This document shows positions 1-9,934 of a stretch of DNA of 64,000 bases, piece after piece. The notes beneath the pieces were generated by a model. It did no database searches. It was not told the DNA's origin and saw only the letters and a program-made list of their open reading frames with translations. The stretch comes from Cytidiella melzeri (taxonomy: Eukaryota; Basidiomycota; Agaricomycetes; Polyporales; Irpicaceae). The stretch is from positions 1 through 64,000 of the forward strand of contig JABYQR010000042.1 in NCBI GenBank assembly GCA_022592445.1. Reading direction: 5' to 3'. A program made the position numbers and the translations under genes. Position 1 is the first letter of the stretch; the number at the start of each line of letters is the position of its first letter.

Positions 1-1489
1 ACCGGAAATCTGGACGATAGTAACTTGTACAGGTTCAATGCCCAGATACAATCTAAGGGTCCGACGGACGGTACCACCGATATTGAAGGAAAAGGGTCTC
101 TTCTGGAACGTATCTCTGATCCCATTGCGGCAACCACCGGTATTCGCTCCCTCACGCCGGATTTTTACACCGCCTACTAGGCCACATAGGCGTTAAAGGG
201 CTATCACGAACCACTTCTGGAATCCACATCAGTCCCAACAACTCGGCCCAGCACCCATGTGAAATATGTGCCCGCGCAAATATCAAACGCCTCCCTTTCC
301 CGAAATCTTCGAATCTCAGGGCTGATCGCCCTCTCTTCCGCATTCATCTTGACATCTGTGGACCCTTACCAATTGGTTACGGCGGCGTAAAGTACTTCAT
401 GCCATGCGTCGACTGTCACGCAAGATGGAAAACTCCTTTATTTCTAAAGACTCGCTCTGACGCTCTACCCGAATTTATCAAATACAAAACCGCCGTGGAA
501 CGTTACACGGGATACAAAATTGCCGTTATCCGTGTCGACAACGCACCCGAACTTATACAGGGTGAATTCAAACAATTTTGCAAAAAAGGAAGGGATAACC
601 GTTGAAAAGATCACACCTGACGCGTCACCGCAGAACGGCGTAGCTGAGCGCACCAATTGGACGTTGGTGTCAATGGCACGTGCCATGCTACTCGATAGTG
701 AACTACCCGACTACTTCTGGCCACTAGCGGTTCAGTGTGCTGCTCACATACTGAATCGCGTCACCACCACCGCCTTACCCCCCGACACCACTCCTTACCA
801 TATCTGGAACAAACGCGACCCTGACATCTCTCACTTCCAAATCTTTGGCACACGCGTTATCTCCAGGAAGACGGAAGCAGATTCGTTGAACAAGATTCAA
901 CCTCGAGGCGAGGAGGGACGATTTGTGGGGTACGCTCTTGATTCCAAAGGCTATCTCATATGGTTTCCACACTCCCAAGTTGTCCGTTCCAGGCGCGATG
1001 TAGTCTTCCTTGACGAGGAACGCGCCATACCTCCCGCCGGCAGCACACCAGATTTGCCGTTGTGGGATGACGTCCTTATGGACAATGACACGCGTTTTCG
1101 CGACAAAGCGTCAAACACTGGTGCCGCACAGCCCCCAGTACGTACACTCTGGCATACAACCAGAGACGAGATCTGACTCAATCTCCTACAGAGATGTCAC
1201 TCGAGCGTCAGCCGAGGATCTCAGTGCCCCAGTGGGGTCGGTGCCTTCCAGCACGGAACACGCACCGAACAAATCTCCACAGACCGCACGCGCCGCACGG
1301 CGATCGCGGACTCTGCCCTCGAGATACAAAGATAACAACATTGAGTATTCGATTGAGGGGGGGTTACACATCGACCATGACCTTATCCTCAGTGCTCAAA
1401 CACACGATATCGAACTACTAGATCCTACCACCTCTCAGATCTAGATGTCCTATCCATCAGTATTGACAATCCAAACGCGAAGGACCCAA

Positions 1490-3078
1490 AGTCGCTCAAA
1501 GACGCTGAACACAGTGAGTACTGGGAACACTGGCTAGCAGCCATCCACAAAGAACTCGAGGCACTGCGAGCGAAAGGCGTATACAAAGATGTCGAGAGCG
1601 TACCTCATGGCAGAAAACCCGTCGACTCCAAATGGGTTCTCCACCTGAAACGGAATTCAGACGGACTCATTTCCAGGTTCAAGGCGCGATTGGTTGCCAA
1701 GGGGTTCACGCAGATCCCAGGCCAAGATACCACTTTCACCTTCGCCCCCGTCGCTCGCTAGGACTCCATACAAACAGTACTCGCCATCGCCGCCCACGAA
1801 GACCTCCACCTACGACACATCGACATCAAAACCGCCTTCCTCAACGGACCTTTGTCCGAGGAGATCTACATGACGAAACCCGCGATTTTGGGAAAAGGTT
1901 ACTGGCGCCTGAGGAAGGGCCTATACGGTCTCAAGCAGGCAGGCCGGTCTTGGTACCTCGAGCTCAACGACAAGTTTCAAACTCTTGGTTTCCGAAGGTG
2001 CAAGTCAGACTGGAGCGTCCACGTGCGAGACGGAGAAGGCATCAAGTCCATGACTGCCACGAGTGTCGATGACATACTGCTGGTGACACCATCGAAGGAG
2101 GAGTCCGACTCTGTGACGACCGGCCTAGAGAAAATCTTCGACATCACCGACAACGGCGAGGTGGAGTGGCTCTTGGGCTGCAAAGTGACGAGGAACCGGG
2201 CGCGCAGAACTATTTGGCTGTCCCAAGAAGCGTACACGGTCTCAATACTGAGACTGTTCAACATGGAGTCTTGCAACGCCGCATCAACGCCACTCCCGCC
2301 GAAAACAACGTTGGCACGCAAAGACGAACCAAAAACCAAAGCGGAACGCGTCGAAATCTTAGCTCTTCCCTACTGTACACTAGTCGGAAAGGTAATGTAC
2401 CTTGCCACCACCACCAGGCCAGACATCGCGTACGCCGTTCGAGAACTGGCAAAGTACATGTCCTGCTACGGGCATACGCACTGGGCAGCCGCGAAACACC
2501 TTCTACGATACCTTCAAGGAACTCGCTCTCTCGGACTCGTGCTAGGGAAGTTGGACCCTGCGTATCCGTTGTTCTATGGCTTCACGGACTCTGACTGGGG
2601 CTCTGGAGAAGGACGAAAGTCGATCTCAGGGTATGTCATAGTTGTACACCAGTTGCCGGTCGCGTGGAGTTCCAAACAGCAACCGGTCGTTGCCCTGTCG
2701 TCATGCGAAGTCGAATACCTTGCGTGCACACACGCAGCGTGTCAAGTCATCTGGTTGCGTCAACTCCTCGAAGAACTGGGTTTTCCACAGTCAACGCCGA
2801 CGCCGCTATTCTGCGACAACAACGGGACCATAGCGTGCACGCACGATCCACACGGACACACGAGGATAAAGCATATCGACATACGGGCGCACTTCATCAG
2901 GAACTGCGTCAACGAAGGGCGAATTGACGTCACGCGTGTGTCCGGAAAAGAAAATATGGCCGATATATTCACAAAGTCACTACCACGAGTGATACATACA
3001 AGAGCAGTAGAAATGCTGGGACTTCTCGCAGGTCAAGGGGGGGTGTCAGAGAGTGACCCGCCTCGAGAGACGGAATAG
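1490..3078 (+). pseudogene. Copia element A reverse transcriptase-RNase H remnant
   Basis: The longest open part, 1852-3078, covers most of the reverse transcriptase and all of RNase H. The upstream finger region (1490-1850) has a premature TAG at about 1759, just after the F-A-P-V-A-R stretch. The frame closes inside the LTR, 35 bases past the purine tract at 3036-3043. Codons look well kept across RNase H despite the upstream breaks, so the element died fairly recently or the breaks are few. Confidence 0.9.
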
Positions 3079-3240
3079 GAAGGAGAGGCGGAGAGTCGGT
3101 ACACACACGATCGGAGGGATACTATACATGGAATACCCGACGTATATAAATTGTCAGAACTGGCACAGGGGCAACTTATCTGTTGCTTACCTTGTGCCAG
3201 GTACGTGTCGCCGATGTACTCAATCTTATCTGTTGCTTAC
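3044..3240 (+). repeat. Copia A 3' LTR, first part (continues at 8137-8162)
   Basis: The LTR opens with TGTCA directly after a G-rich purine tract and closes with TGACA at 8162. Without element B it is 223 bp (197 + 26). It holds a TATA-like cgtatataaa near 3150 and two copies of a 26-bp direct repeat 50 bp apart, at 3175-3200 and at 3225-3240 + 8137-8146. Element B landed inside the second copy. Confidence 0.85.
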
Positions 3241-3582
3241 TGTTGTTCTAGTTGCCGCCAGGACCTTTCCGACATCACCGAGACTCGATGCGCACACCTC
3301 GCGCATCCGCCTGCATCCATGACTTCCATCCAATCATGCTATTCCATTTCTCTATTATCCATTCCTATACATCTCTTCTATTCTATCTTCGCCCGTTCCG
3401 CCCTCATTTGTATCCGCGCACCCACTTCATAATACTAGTTTGAATCCTCGTGATATTCTCTATTAGTAGTTTCTGCTCGTCTCTTATATACTATAAAAAG
3501 CCCATGTACTTTATGCTCGAAGAATTATCTCACACTCTCGCTATCCACTTCTGTGTGCGCTCTCACACCTGCTCGAACAATA
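3241..3582 (+). repeat. Copia B 5' LTR
   Basis: 342 bp, starting TGTTGTTC and ending GAACAATA. A TATA-like ctataaaaag lies at 3491-3500, the likely promoter for the element RNA. It matches 7790-8131 except for three transitions (near positions 4, 37 and 232 of the LTR). Confidence 0.95.
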
Positions 3583-3600
3583 GGTTATGAGCCCCGCGCT
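3583..3600 (+). other. Copia B primer-binding site (initiator tRNA-Met anticodon arm)
   Basis: Directly after the LTR, ggttatgagccc is the reverse complement of the conserved anticodon-arm sequence of initiator tRNA-Met (GGGCUCAUAACC). Priming by an internal half-tRNA fragment rather than the 3' CCA end is known from Drosophila copia and yeast Ty5, and the site fits that mode. The match to this fungus's own tRNA is inferred. Confidence 0.8.
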
Positions 3601-3729
3601 CTGAATACGGCGCACTCAATCTCGAATCACTTTTCTATCTCATTCTGAGACCAGGCGACAATACGTCGGCAATACGCCCATAGGCCGCATCACTACCCTT
3701 ATCCTCGAATCTGAACAGATTCTGACATT

Positions 3730-6700
3730 ATGTCCACCACGACTTCTACCTCGGAACCCTCGGGAACCTATCGTATCGACCCATTGCGGGGAGCCGAGAA
3801 TTATATTACTTGGCGTGTCCAAATTTCGGACATTCTCACGGACATGGGTCTGTGGGAGTATACATCAGGTGATTCCACCAAACCTTCTGACGTAGCTCAG
3901 CAAGCCGCATGGGACAAGAAAGATCGGAAGGCTCTAACTGCTATTCGTCTCCGCGTGTCCAATGCCATGATGGCACATATTATTTCTGCCACCACCTCGA
4001 AGGAAGCCTTTGACACCCTCGCCAACGTCTTTAACAACGAAGGCGCAGTCGCCCTTATTGTCTTGCGACGCCGTTTCCTCCGCTACACTATTGCCGAGGG
4101 AGTTGATCTGGAGGAAGAAATCCGCAAAATTAAGGGACTTTGGCAAGAGATCAATCTGATCCAGAAGACGAAGATCTCCGATAATGAGCTAGCCTCCGTG
4201 ATTCTCACGGCGCTACCAAACTCTTGGGACCCGCTCATCTCATCAATCTCACTTGACAGCACGCTCACATCAGCTAATATCATTGGTCGGATCTTACAGG
4301 AAGACGGACGCCGAAAGGAACGGTCTTCTACTGAGACTTCGTTGTATGCTAGGCACAAGCGAACAAAATTCCACCCCGGAGTTTTCTGCCACGGCTGTGG
4401 AAAGGAGGGGCATATCACCCCAGAGTGTAGAAGTGGTGGGAAACAGAAGGATGGAAAAAGGGACAAGAAGGATAAGGACAAAGGAAAGGACAAAAAGGAC
4501 GATCAGAAGGACAAAAAGGATGGGAAGGAAAAGGGACGACGAAATTACTCACATATCGCCCAAGACGATACACGCACCGTTGATGAACCCGAAGAATACA
4601 ACTTCCACGCATCAGAACTTTGTCTGACTGCAACTGAAGGTTCCTGGTTGGGCGATACAGGCACGTCATCCCACATTGTTAATGACCGATCACTTTTCAT
4701 CTCGTTTACTCCCGTCCGCGGCGCTATCCATGGTGTTGGCAATTGTACCAGCCTCGGCCGAGGTGATGTCCGCGTTGCTTTTACAAACAAGGGCAGCACC
4801 GTCCCCATCGTCCTCAAGGATGCTCTTTATGCACCTTCAATGAAATTTAATTTGATTTCGCTAGGACGACTCACCAGTGCGGGACTTTCTTACGAAGGTC
4901 GGGGATCCAACTTGTTCATCAAGGACGGCGACCGGTTAATTGGACGCGGAATCAAATCCGGTTACTTATACAACATGCACATCAAACCTATTCACGCGAT
5001 CAGTATGGCCGCGCGCTCTTGGTACGAGTGGCACTGCGCCCTTGGACATGTAAACAAGAAGCAATTGAAGGAAATGCATCGCGACTCACTTGTTACCGGT
5101 ATGGACGTGGATATGAAATCTGACGCAGATTTTTCCTGCGAAGCTTGTATCCAAGCGAAGCACGCCCGAATGCCGTTCTTGCCGAAGACTTCACGAGAAG
5201 TCTCATTGGTCGGCGAGTTAATCTACTCCGATATCTGGGGGCCATCCTCCGTTCAATCAATTTCCGGCCACAAATATTTCGTCACCTATACCGATGCAAA
5301 GTCTCGCTTTGTATGGACCTTCTTTCTGAAAGATCGGGATGAGGCCGAGGCAAAATTACAAGAACTTGACGCATATATCGACAACCAGCTGAACTTACGC
5401 ATCCAGGCCCTTCGTGTCGACAATGCAAAAGAGTTTGTACAAGGTGCTATGAAAGCTTATTGCGATAAACGAGGCATTCGACTGGAACCCACCGCACCCT
5501 ACTCCCCTGAATATAACGGAGTTTCGGAACGACTTAATCGTACTCTTGTCGAACACGCGCGCGCGATGTTGATCGCCCACGAGCTCCCTAAATTTCTTTG
5601 GGAGGAAGCTGTTTCTTATGCAGTTTATCTGAAAAACCGCTCACCTACTCGCGCCTTACCAGGTATGACACCGTTCGAAGCACTATGGTCAAAGAAACCC
5701 AATTTACGTGTAATCCACGAATTCGGCACGGACTGCTGGGTTCGCGTCAACATTCGCACTTCCAAACTCGACGCCCAGTCCATTAAACGCAAGTTTGTGG
5801 GGATTGCGGAATCTTCCGTTGGTTGGAAGTATTACGTCCCGGAAACACGCAAAGTACTCACTTCCAGGGAGGTAATTTTCCCGCGCGAGAAAGAACTTAC
5901 TGCGCCGATCGTCGAGACCACTTCTGGTCTTGAGGGGGAGTTCATACCGTTGTCCACAACTTCGTCTCCTCAGCCACCACCGACTCCGGTCAAATCCAAG
6001 CCCGAATTGGTCACTCCTCTCGCGCTATCGCGTACTCGTCGCAATATTCCCCGTGTTGACTATTACAAGGTAAACGACGGACCACAGAAGACCTTACGCG
6101 CACTTTCGACCAAGTCAAAAGTCAAGGCCACACTCCCGGTTCAGGGGGAGATCTCATCTGATTCAACGACGGATGCTGACAAGACCACAGATCCTACCAC
6201 GGACGCAAACCTCTGTTTTGCCGCGGTCGATCCCGACTCCCCTCAAACCATTGCCGAAGTCAAGGCACGCCCCGACTGGCCTCTTTGGAAGGAGGCCATG
6301 GACAAGGAGATGGCTCAACTAGATAAGTTGGGAACCTACGTCGTCGAAGATTTGCCTCCCGAGCGCAAGGCCGTTGGCTGTCGCTGGGTGTTTACTATCA
6401 AGCGCGACTCCGAAGGCAATATCCTTAAGTACAAGGCTCGCCTCGTTGCACAAGGGTTCTCGCAGATCCCAGGCCAAGACTTTTTCGCCACCCACGCTCC
6501 TGTCATGCGACTCGAAACTTTCCGCACGATCATTGCCATTACCGCGCACCTGGATCTCGAACTTCACCAGATCGACGTTGTAGGAGCTTATCTCAATTCC
6601 CCTCTGCAGGAGGACATTTATATGCGCCAGGCCCCTGGTTATGAGGACGGCACCGCTCAGGTCTATCGTCTCAAGAAGGCGCTTTACGGACTCAAACAAG

Positions 6701-7782
6701 CTGGCCGTGCTTGGCGAATCGAACTCGACAGGGTTCTACTCGAAGCCCTTGGTTTCACTTGTTCTCAGGCCGACCCGTGTTTATACTACCACTCGTCGGA
6801 TTCCTCGTTCACACTCATTGGCACACATGTCGATGACTGCCTTGTGGCGTCCACCGATCGCGAGCTCGTCGAAGATCTCAAGATTGAACTTCGGAAGTAT
6901 TTCGACATCACCGACCTCGGAGAAGCCATCCTCTACGTCGGCATTCAAATCGCTCGTCAACGGGACCGCGGAACCATCACGCTCACGCAAACTCGTTACA
7001 TCGACACCATCCTCACTCGCTTTGGCATGGAGACGTGTAATCCGGTCTCCACTCCTCTCGACGCTAACGTCGCTCTCATACCATCTGAGTCCGACGACGA
7101 ACTAACCAATGACGCACCTTACCAAGCCGCCATCGGATCTTTGATGTACGCTGCTGTTGGCACTCGACCCGACATTGCCTTCGCCGTTCAAGCCCTCAGC
7201 CAGTTCAACGCCGCTCATACCAATACCCACTGGACTGCTGCCAAGCATGTTTTTCGTTACCTCAAGGGAACCCGCAAATTGGGCATTACCTACGGTAATT
7301 CCCAAGAACTTATTGTCTCAGGTTACAGTGACGCAGACTGGGGCCAAAGTCGCGTCGACCGTCGATCAGTCTCCGGATATACTTTCCTGCTCGGAGGCGG
7401 GACTGTCAGTTGGAGCTCGAAGAAACAGGCGACAGTCGCCCTATCGACCATGGAGGCAGAATACATCGCGCTTGCTCATGCCACTAAGGAGGCCATTTGG
7501 TTCAGGACCATCCTCGGAGAACTCGGATTTCCACCGAAAGGACCAACCACTGTTTCTACCGACAATCTCGCTGCGATTTCGTTCGCCCAAGATCACCAAT
7601 TCCACGCTCGATCAAAACATATCGACATTCGGCATCATTTCGTTCGCGAACGCGTTCTCAACGGGACCATTGTAGTCCCTCATTGCAGCTCGGAGGAAAA
7701 TTGTGCCGACATCCTCACCAAGGCCCTTTCGCGCCCCAAGCATCAAGAGCAACTCACGCTCATCAACCTCGCCGCTCGTTGA
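3730..7782 (+). CDS. Copia B Gag-Pol polyprotein
   Basis: One open frame of 1350 codons encodes the whole element protein. Domains in order (approximate residues): Gag/UBN2-type capsid 10-200; CCHC zinc knuckle 220-233 (C-x2-C-x4-H-x4-C); a Lys/Asp-rich linker; aspartic protease with D-T-G near 308; pre-integrase and integrase zinc site 430-475; integrase core with Asp near 501, Asp near 564 and Glu near 598; reverse transcriptase with A-L-Y-G-L-K-Q near 985 and V-D-D near 1035; RNase H 1195-1310. The order protease-integrase-RT-RNase H is copia type. Gag and Pol share one frame with no shift, so the Gag:Pol ratio must be set another way (inference). The ATG at 3730 is the first in frame, 130 bases after the primer site. 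All catalytic residues I looked for are present. Confidence 0.96.
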   Translation: MSTTTSTSEPSGTYRIDPLRGAENYITWRVQISDILTDMGLWEYTSGDSTKPSDVAQQAAWDKKDRKALTAIRLRVSNAMMAHIISATTSKEAFDTLANVFNNEGAVALIVLRRRFLRYTIAEGVDLEEEIRKIKGLWQEINLIQKTKISDNELASVILTALPNSWDPLISSISLDSTLTSANIIGRILQEDGRRKERSSTETSLYARHKRTKFHPGVFCHGCGKEGHITPECRSGGKQKDGKRDKKDKDKGKDKKDDQKDKKDGKEKGRRNYSHIAQDDTRTVDEPEEYNFHASELCLTATEGSWLGDTGTSSHIVNDRSLFISFTPVRGAIHGVGNCTSLGRGDVRVAFTNKGSTVPIVLKDALYAPSMKFNLISLGRLTSAGLSYEGRGSNLFIKDGDRLIGRGIKSGYLYNMHIKPIHAISMAARSWYEWHCALGHVNKKQLKEMHRDSLVTGMDVDMKSDADFSCEACIQAKHARMPFLPKTSREVSLVGELIYSDIWGPSSVQSISGHKYFVTYTDAKSRFVWTFFLKDRDEAEAKLQELDAYIDNQLNLRIQALRVDNAKEFVQGAMKAYCDKRGIRLEPTAPYSPEYNGVSERLNRTLVEHARAMLIAHELPKFLWEEAVSYAVYLKNRSPTRALPGMTPFEALWSKKPNLRVIHEFGTDCWVRVNIRTSKLDAQSIKRKFVGIAESSVGWKYYVPETRKVLTSREVIFPREKELTAPIVETTSGLEGEFIPLSTTSSPQPPPTPVKSKPELVTPLALSRTRRNIPRVDYYKVNDGPQKTLRALSTKSKVKATLPVQGEISSDSTTDADKTTDPTTDANLCFAAVDPDSPQTIAEVKARPDWPLWKEAMDKEMAQLDKLGTYVVEDLPPERKAVGCRWVFTIKRDSEGNILKYKARLVAQGFSQIPGQDFFATHAPVMRLETFRTIIAITAHLDLELHQIDVVGAYLNSPLQEDIYMRQAPGYEDGTAQVYRLKKALYGLKQAGRAWRIELDRVLLEALGFTCSQADPCLYYHSSDSSFTLIGTHVDDCLVASTDRELVEDLKIELRKYFDITDLGEAILYVGIQIARQRDRGTITLTQTRYIDTILTRFGMETCNPVSTPLDANVALIPSESDDELTNDAPYQAAIGSLMYAAVGTRPDIAFAVQALSQFNAAHTNTHWTAAKHVFRYLKGTRKLGITYGNSQELIVSGYSDADWGQSRVDRRSVSGYTFLLGGGTVSWSSKKQATVALSTMEAEYIALAHATKEAIWFRTILGELGFPPKGPTTVSTDNLAAISFAQDHQFHARSKHIDIRHHFVRERVLNGTIVVPHCSSEENCADILTKALSRPKHQEQLTLINLAAR

Positions 7783-7789
7783 GGGGGAG
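7781..7789 (+). other. Copia B polypurine tract
   Basis: gagggggag overlaps the Gag-Pol stop codon and directly precedes the 3' LTR. This is the expected primer position for plus-strand DNA synthesis. Confidence 0.85.
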
Positions 7790-8131
7790 TGTCGTTCTAG
7801 TTGCCGCCAGGACCTTTCCGACATCGCCGAGACTCGATGCGCACACCTCGCGCATCCGCCTGCATCCATGACTTCCATCCAATCATGCTATTCCATTTCT
7901 CTATTATCCATTCCTATACATCTCTTCTATTCTATCTTCGCCCGTTCCGCCCTCATTTGTATCCGCGCACCCACTTCATAATACTAGTTTGAATCCTCGT
8001 GATATTCTCTATTAGTAGTTTCCGCTCGTCTCTTATATACTATAAAAAGCCCATGTACTTTATGCTCGAAGAATTATCTCACACTCTCGCTATCCACTTC
8101 TGTGTGCGCTCTCACACCTGCTCGAACAATA
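7790..8131 (+). repeat. Copia B 3' LTR
   Basis: 342 bp, starting TGTCGTTC and ending GAACAATA, followed by the CTTAC target duplication. It is nearly identical to 3241-3582. Confidence 0.95.
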
Positions 8132-8136
8132 CTTAC

Positions 8137-8162
8137 CTTGTGCCAGACCCGTCTGATTGACA
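8137..8162 (+). repeat. Copia A 3' LTR, end part after element B
   Basis: The 26 bases after B's right target-site copy complete the interrupted 26-bp direct repeat and end in TGACA, the inverted match of the LTR's TGTCA start. Element A therefore ends at 8162. Confidence 0.8.
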
Positions 8163-8454
8163 AAACAAAAAAACTATGCAGCTATATCTACATACATACC
8201 CCTTACAGAAACTGTCGCCAATAAGTTATACATATATATGTACGTAGCTTATATAGCAGATGGTATTATATATTATGGCGCCGGCGCCGCGGCAGCGGTG
8301 AAATTCACCTGCTGAACTCAGCGTGTTGTTGAAAATACCCCTTGTCGCGCAAATTTCACGCTCCGAGTCGAACGAGGTCATTTTAACGCCCGCCCCGCGA
8401 TATTCGCTCGATATCAACTTTCGCCGACATTCAACTCCTTATCGTGCGAATCCA
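8163..8454. other. Non-coding stretch right of the copia nest
   Basis: AT-rich flank of element A, then a GC-rich palindromic patch (ggcgccggcgcc) at about 8278-8289. I see no gene here. Confidence 0.5.
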
Positions 8455-8900
8455 CTTCCCTAACACGTTTCACCGGCGAAATTCACGGGCTATTGGCTCT
8501 GCAGTGTCTGTCGTCTTAGACCATGGAAAACCCGCCAACTGGAGTGGCTCGCAGAGGGAGCTCCTGAGGCTGCGTCGGTACACCCTTCAGACAACAACGC
8601 GGCCATTCTATCAGGCCTCGACCAGTTGAATCGTTTTCGTAACACGTTTTCACTGCGCACAGTGTTGATTATCTTTACACTATACTCTGAACTCCGTCAG
8701 ATGGCAGCTCTGAATTTACGGAAGAGCACATTTGAGACTGCCATACGCTCAGGCCAGAACGCCGAAGAGCTCGGTCTAGTGCCGACGCGAGAGCTTTGGA
8801 GGAAGATGTTGAGAAGGCCAAGAGGGGCCTGTTCTTTTCAGGTATCAAAAATAAATCTAAGAGTTAGTCGCAAAGTCTTCAGCTCGCGGGATGAACCCTT
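8455..8900 (+). pseudogene. Fragment of the 3' end of the Rex1-like exonuclease gene (copy a)
   Basis: This matches the last exons and 3' UTR of the full gene at 44524-46860. A stretch like 46270-46320 is joined directly to a stretch like 46535-46860, so about 210 bases covering an exon end and an intron are missing. The frame is then lost: a 5' piece with the D-H-G-x-P-A motif, a piece around Q-M-A-A-L-N, and a frameshifted A-R-A-L-E-E-E region near 8790. The UTR motif cagctcg-ggatgaacc follows at about 8879-8898, as it does downstream of the parent stop. It is a dead duplicate. Confidence 0.85.
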
Positions 8901-8954
8901 TGGGTGATCCATTCTGACTCGCAACATTGTCGATAATACATGGGGCTGAGCTAT

Positions 8955-9621
8955 CTAATTGCTCACTTCAAACCAGTAGACATTGGTGTGACCCTGAGGT
9001 ATCGAACTCTTATCGAGTTGTACCATGGCTGCCAGAGACACTTTAACGTCGTATAAACCCCCACAGTCAGGGCAATCGCCCACAACCGTGGCTTTCGTCT
9101 CCATGCCAGTGTTCATGGCTGAATTGTAGCTTTGTTAGCACGCCAAGAACAGTAACATCACTATAAACACTCACAATGAATGGTCAATACTTTGCCACAC
9201 AGGGGGTTCCTGATGACAAGAGATGTCAGTAGGCTGTTACTACGCGGCTATAGTGGGCGACAAACTTGGTTGGGTCGTCTCCGGCGCCGCTGAAAAATGA
9301 CGATACGCAAGGTCAACAGAAGATTCTCACTACATGATCTGTCAGAGCCACTCACTGGGCATTAAAGAACTCGGACGACACAGCAACAACAAGTTCAGTC
9401 CCGGTGCTCATCTTGCCGCAAGTACCCATTCCAGGATCGCCATTGTAAAACGTCGCTGGAGGAGATTTATGTAAGGCACCATGAAAACTACTGATTTATA
9501 GAACACACTCACCAGAACCGTGGTATTTTCTCATGTTCGGTGGGAAATTGAATTGTGGAAGAGCATTCGAAAGACCAGCGACAGCCAGCAAAGCATAAAA
9601 TAAAGGCGTGAAGAAGAACAT
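8955..9621 (-). CDS. Small secreted DPBB (RlpA/expansin-like) protein, copy A
   Basis: About 120 residues in 4-5 exons. Exon 1 (from 9621) encodes a signal peptide with a Phe/Leu/Ala-rich core ending S-N-A-L-P. The next exon starts A-T-F-Y and holds a G-x-C-G stretch. A short exon carries the conserved P-L-C-G-K. The last exon has C-P-D-C, a D-V-K-V-S-L-A-A segment and the C-terminal W-F strand, stop at 8955. The spacing of Y, C, C-G-K, C-x2-C and D-x-S-L fits the six-stranded double-psi barrel of RlpA/barwin/expansin-like fungal secreted proteins, which bind or loosen wall glycans. Enzymatic activity is unproven. The gene lies tail-to-tail with Rex1 fragment a and shares promoter sequence (about 9700-9830) with the other copies. 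Splice sites look intact. Confidence 0.75.
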
Positions 9622-9699
9622 AGTCAAAGAGGAAGTGTGAATAGAGAAGACGGCACCTGGCCGAAGGAATTGTTAAGAATTTAAGGGAGGAGGGGGAGA

Positions 9700-9830
9700 A
9701 ATCAAATATGGAGAACTTAATACCATGCAACGCTGGGTCTTTTATCTACTTGCTCATAGAGACCGTCACTGCCAAATCGAAAAGGTGATGCTCATGAAAC
9801 TCCTCTGCATTGAGTTCTGTTCAGTGTACG
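9700..9830 (-). promoter_or_regulatory. Conserved DPBB-family promoter module, copy A
   Basis: On the minus strand, a TATA-like ataaaa precedes a gaccc-agcgttgcatgg stretch near 9723-9745, and an aggagtttcatgagcatca stretch lies near 9788-9806. The same two blocks in the same order lie upstream of the DPBB genes at 30469 and 48293, and degraded at 49155. Confidence 0.6.
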
Positions 9831-9934
9831 ATGCACGGGTAATTGCACGGAATGCGCCCCAGTAAGAACACAGAGTCGGTGTGGGCCATACGATTAAAAA
9901 AACGTAGATAGAAGAAAGACGCTCACTTGAGTGT

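Larger units (their letters stand above)
1..3240 (+). mobile_element. Ty1/copia retrotransposon A, degenerate, 5' part outside window
   Basis: Old copia-type pol, read in pieces. At about 140-600 there is a pre-integrase/integrase zinc region and core. At 520-1176 the integrase continues, with a conserved N-G-V-A-E-R stretch. At 1490-3078 there is reverse transcriptase (L-Y-G-L-K-Q-A-G near 1920, S-V-D-D near 2065) and RNase H (D-S-D-W near 2590, E-V-E-Y near 2710, K-H-I-D-I-R near 2870). It is broken by a frameshift near 600, a frame change near 1440 and an in-frame TAG at about 1759, where the reverse transcriptase begins. The order integrase before reverse transcriptase defines copia rather than gypsy. 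The gag end and 5' LTR lie left of the window. Its 3' LTR starts at 3044 and is split by element B. The element cannot make its own protein. Confidence 0.93.
3241..8131 (+). mobile_element. Complete Ty1/copia retrotransposon B nested in A
   Basis: A 4891-bp element with two 342-bp LTRs (3241-3582 and 7790-8131), a primer-binding site at 3583, one intact Gag-Pol frame (3730-7782) and a purine tract at 7781-7789. It is flanked by a perfect 5-bp duplication, CTTAC, at 3236-3240 and 8132-8136. The LTRs differ at only three places, all transitions, which is about 99% identity. With an unbroken frame and a perfect target duplication, this is a recent and possibly still active insertion. Confidence 0.97.

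Noticed and set aside
4083..4493. Minus-strand 136-codon open frame inside Gag-Pol
   Set aside because: Shadow of the intact plus-strand retrotransposon frame; Ser/Phe-rich and domain-free.
6319..6699. Minus-strand 126-codon frame in the reverse transcriptase
   Set aside because: Antisense shadow of a strongly conserved coding region.
8275..8295. GC-rich palindrome that could be a regulatory site
   Set aside because: Too short and isolated, with no gene next to it.
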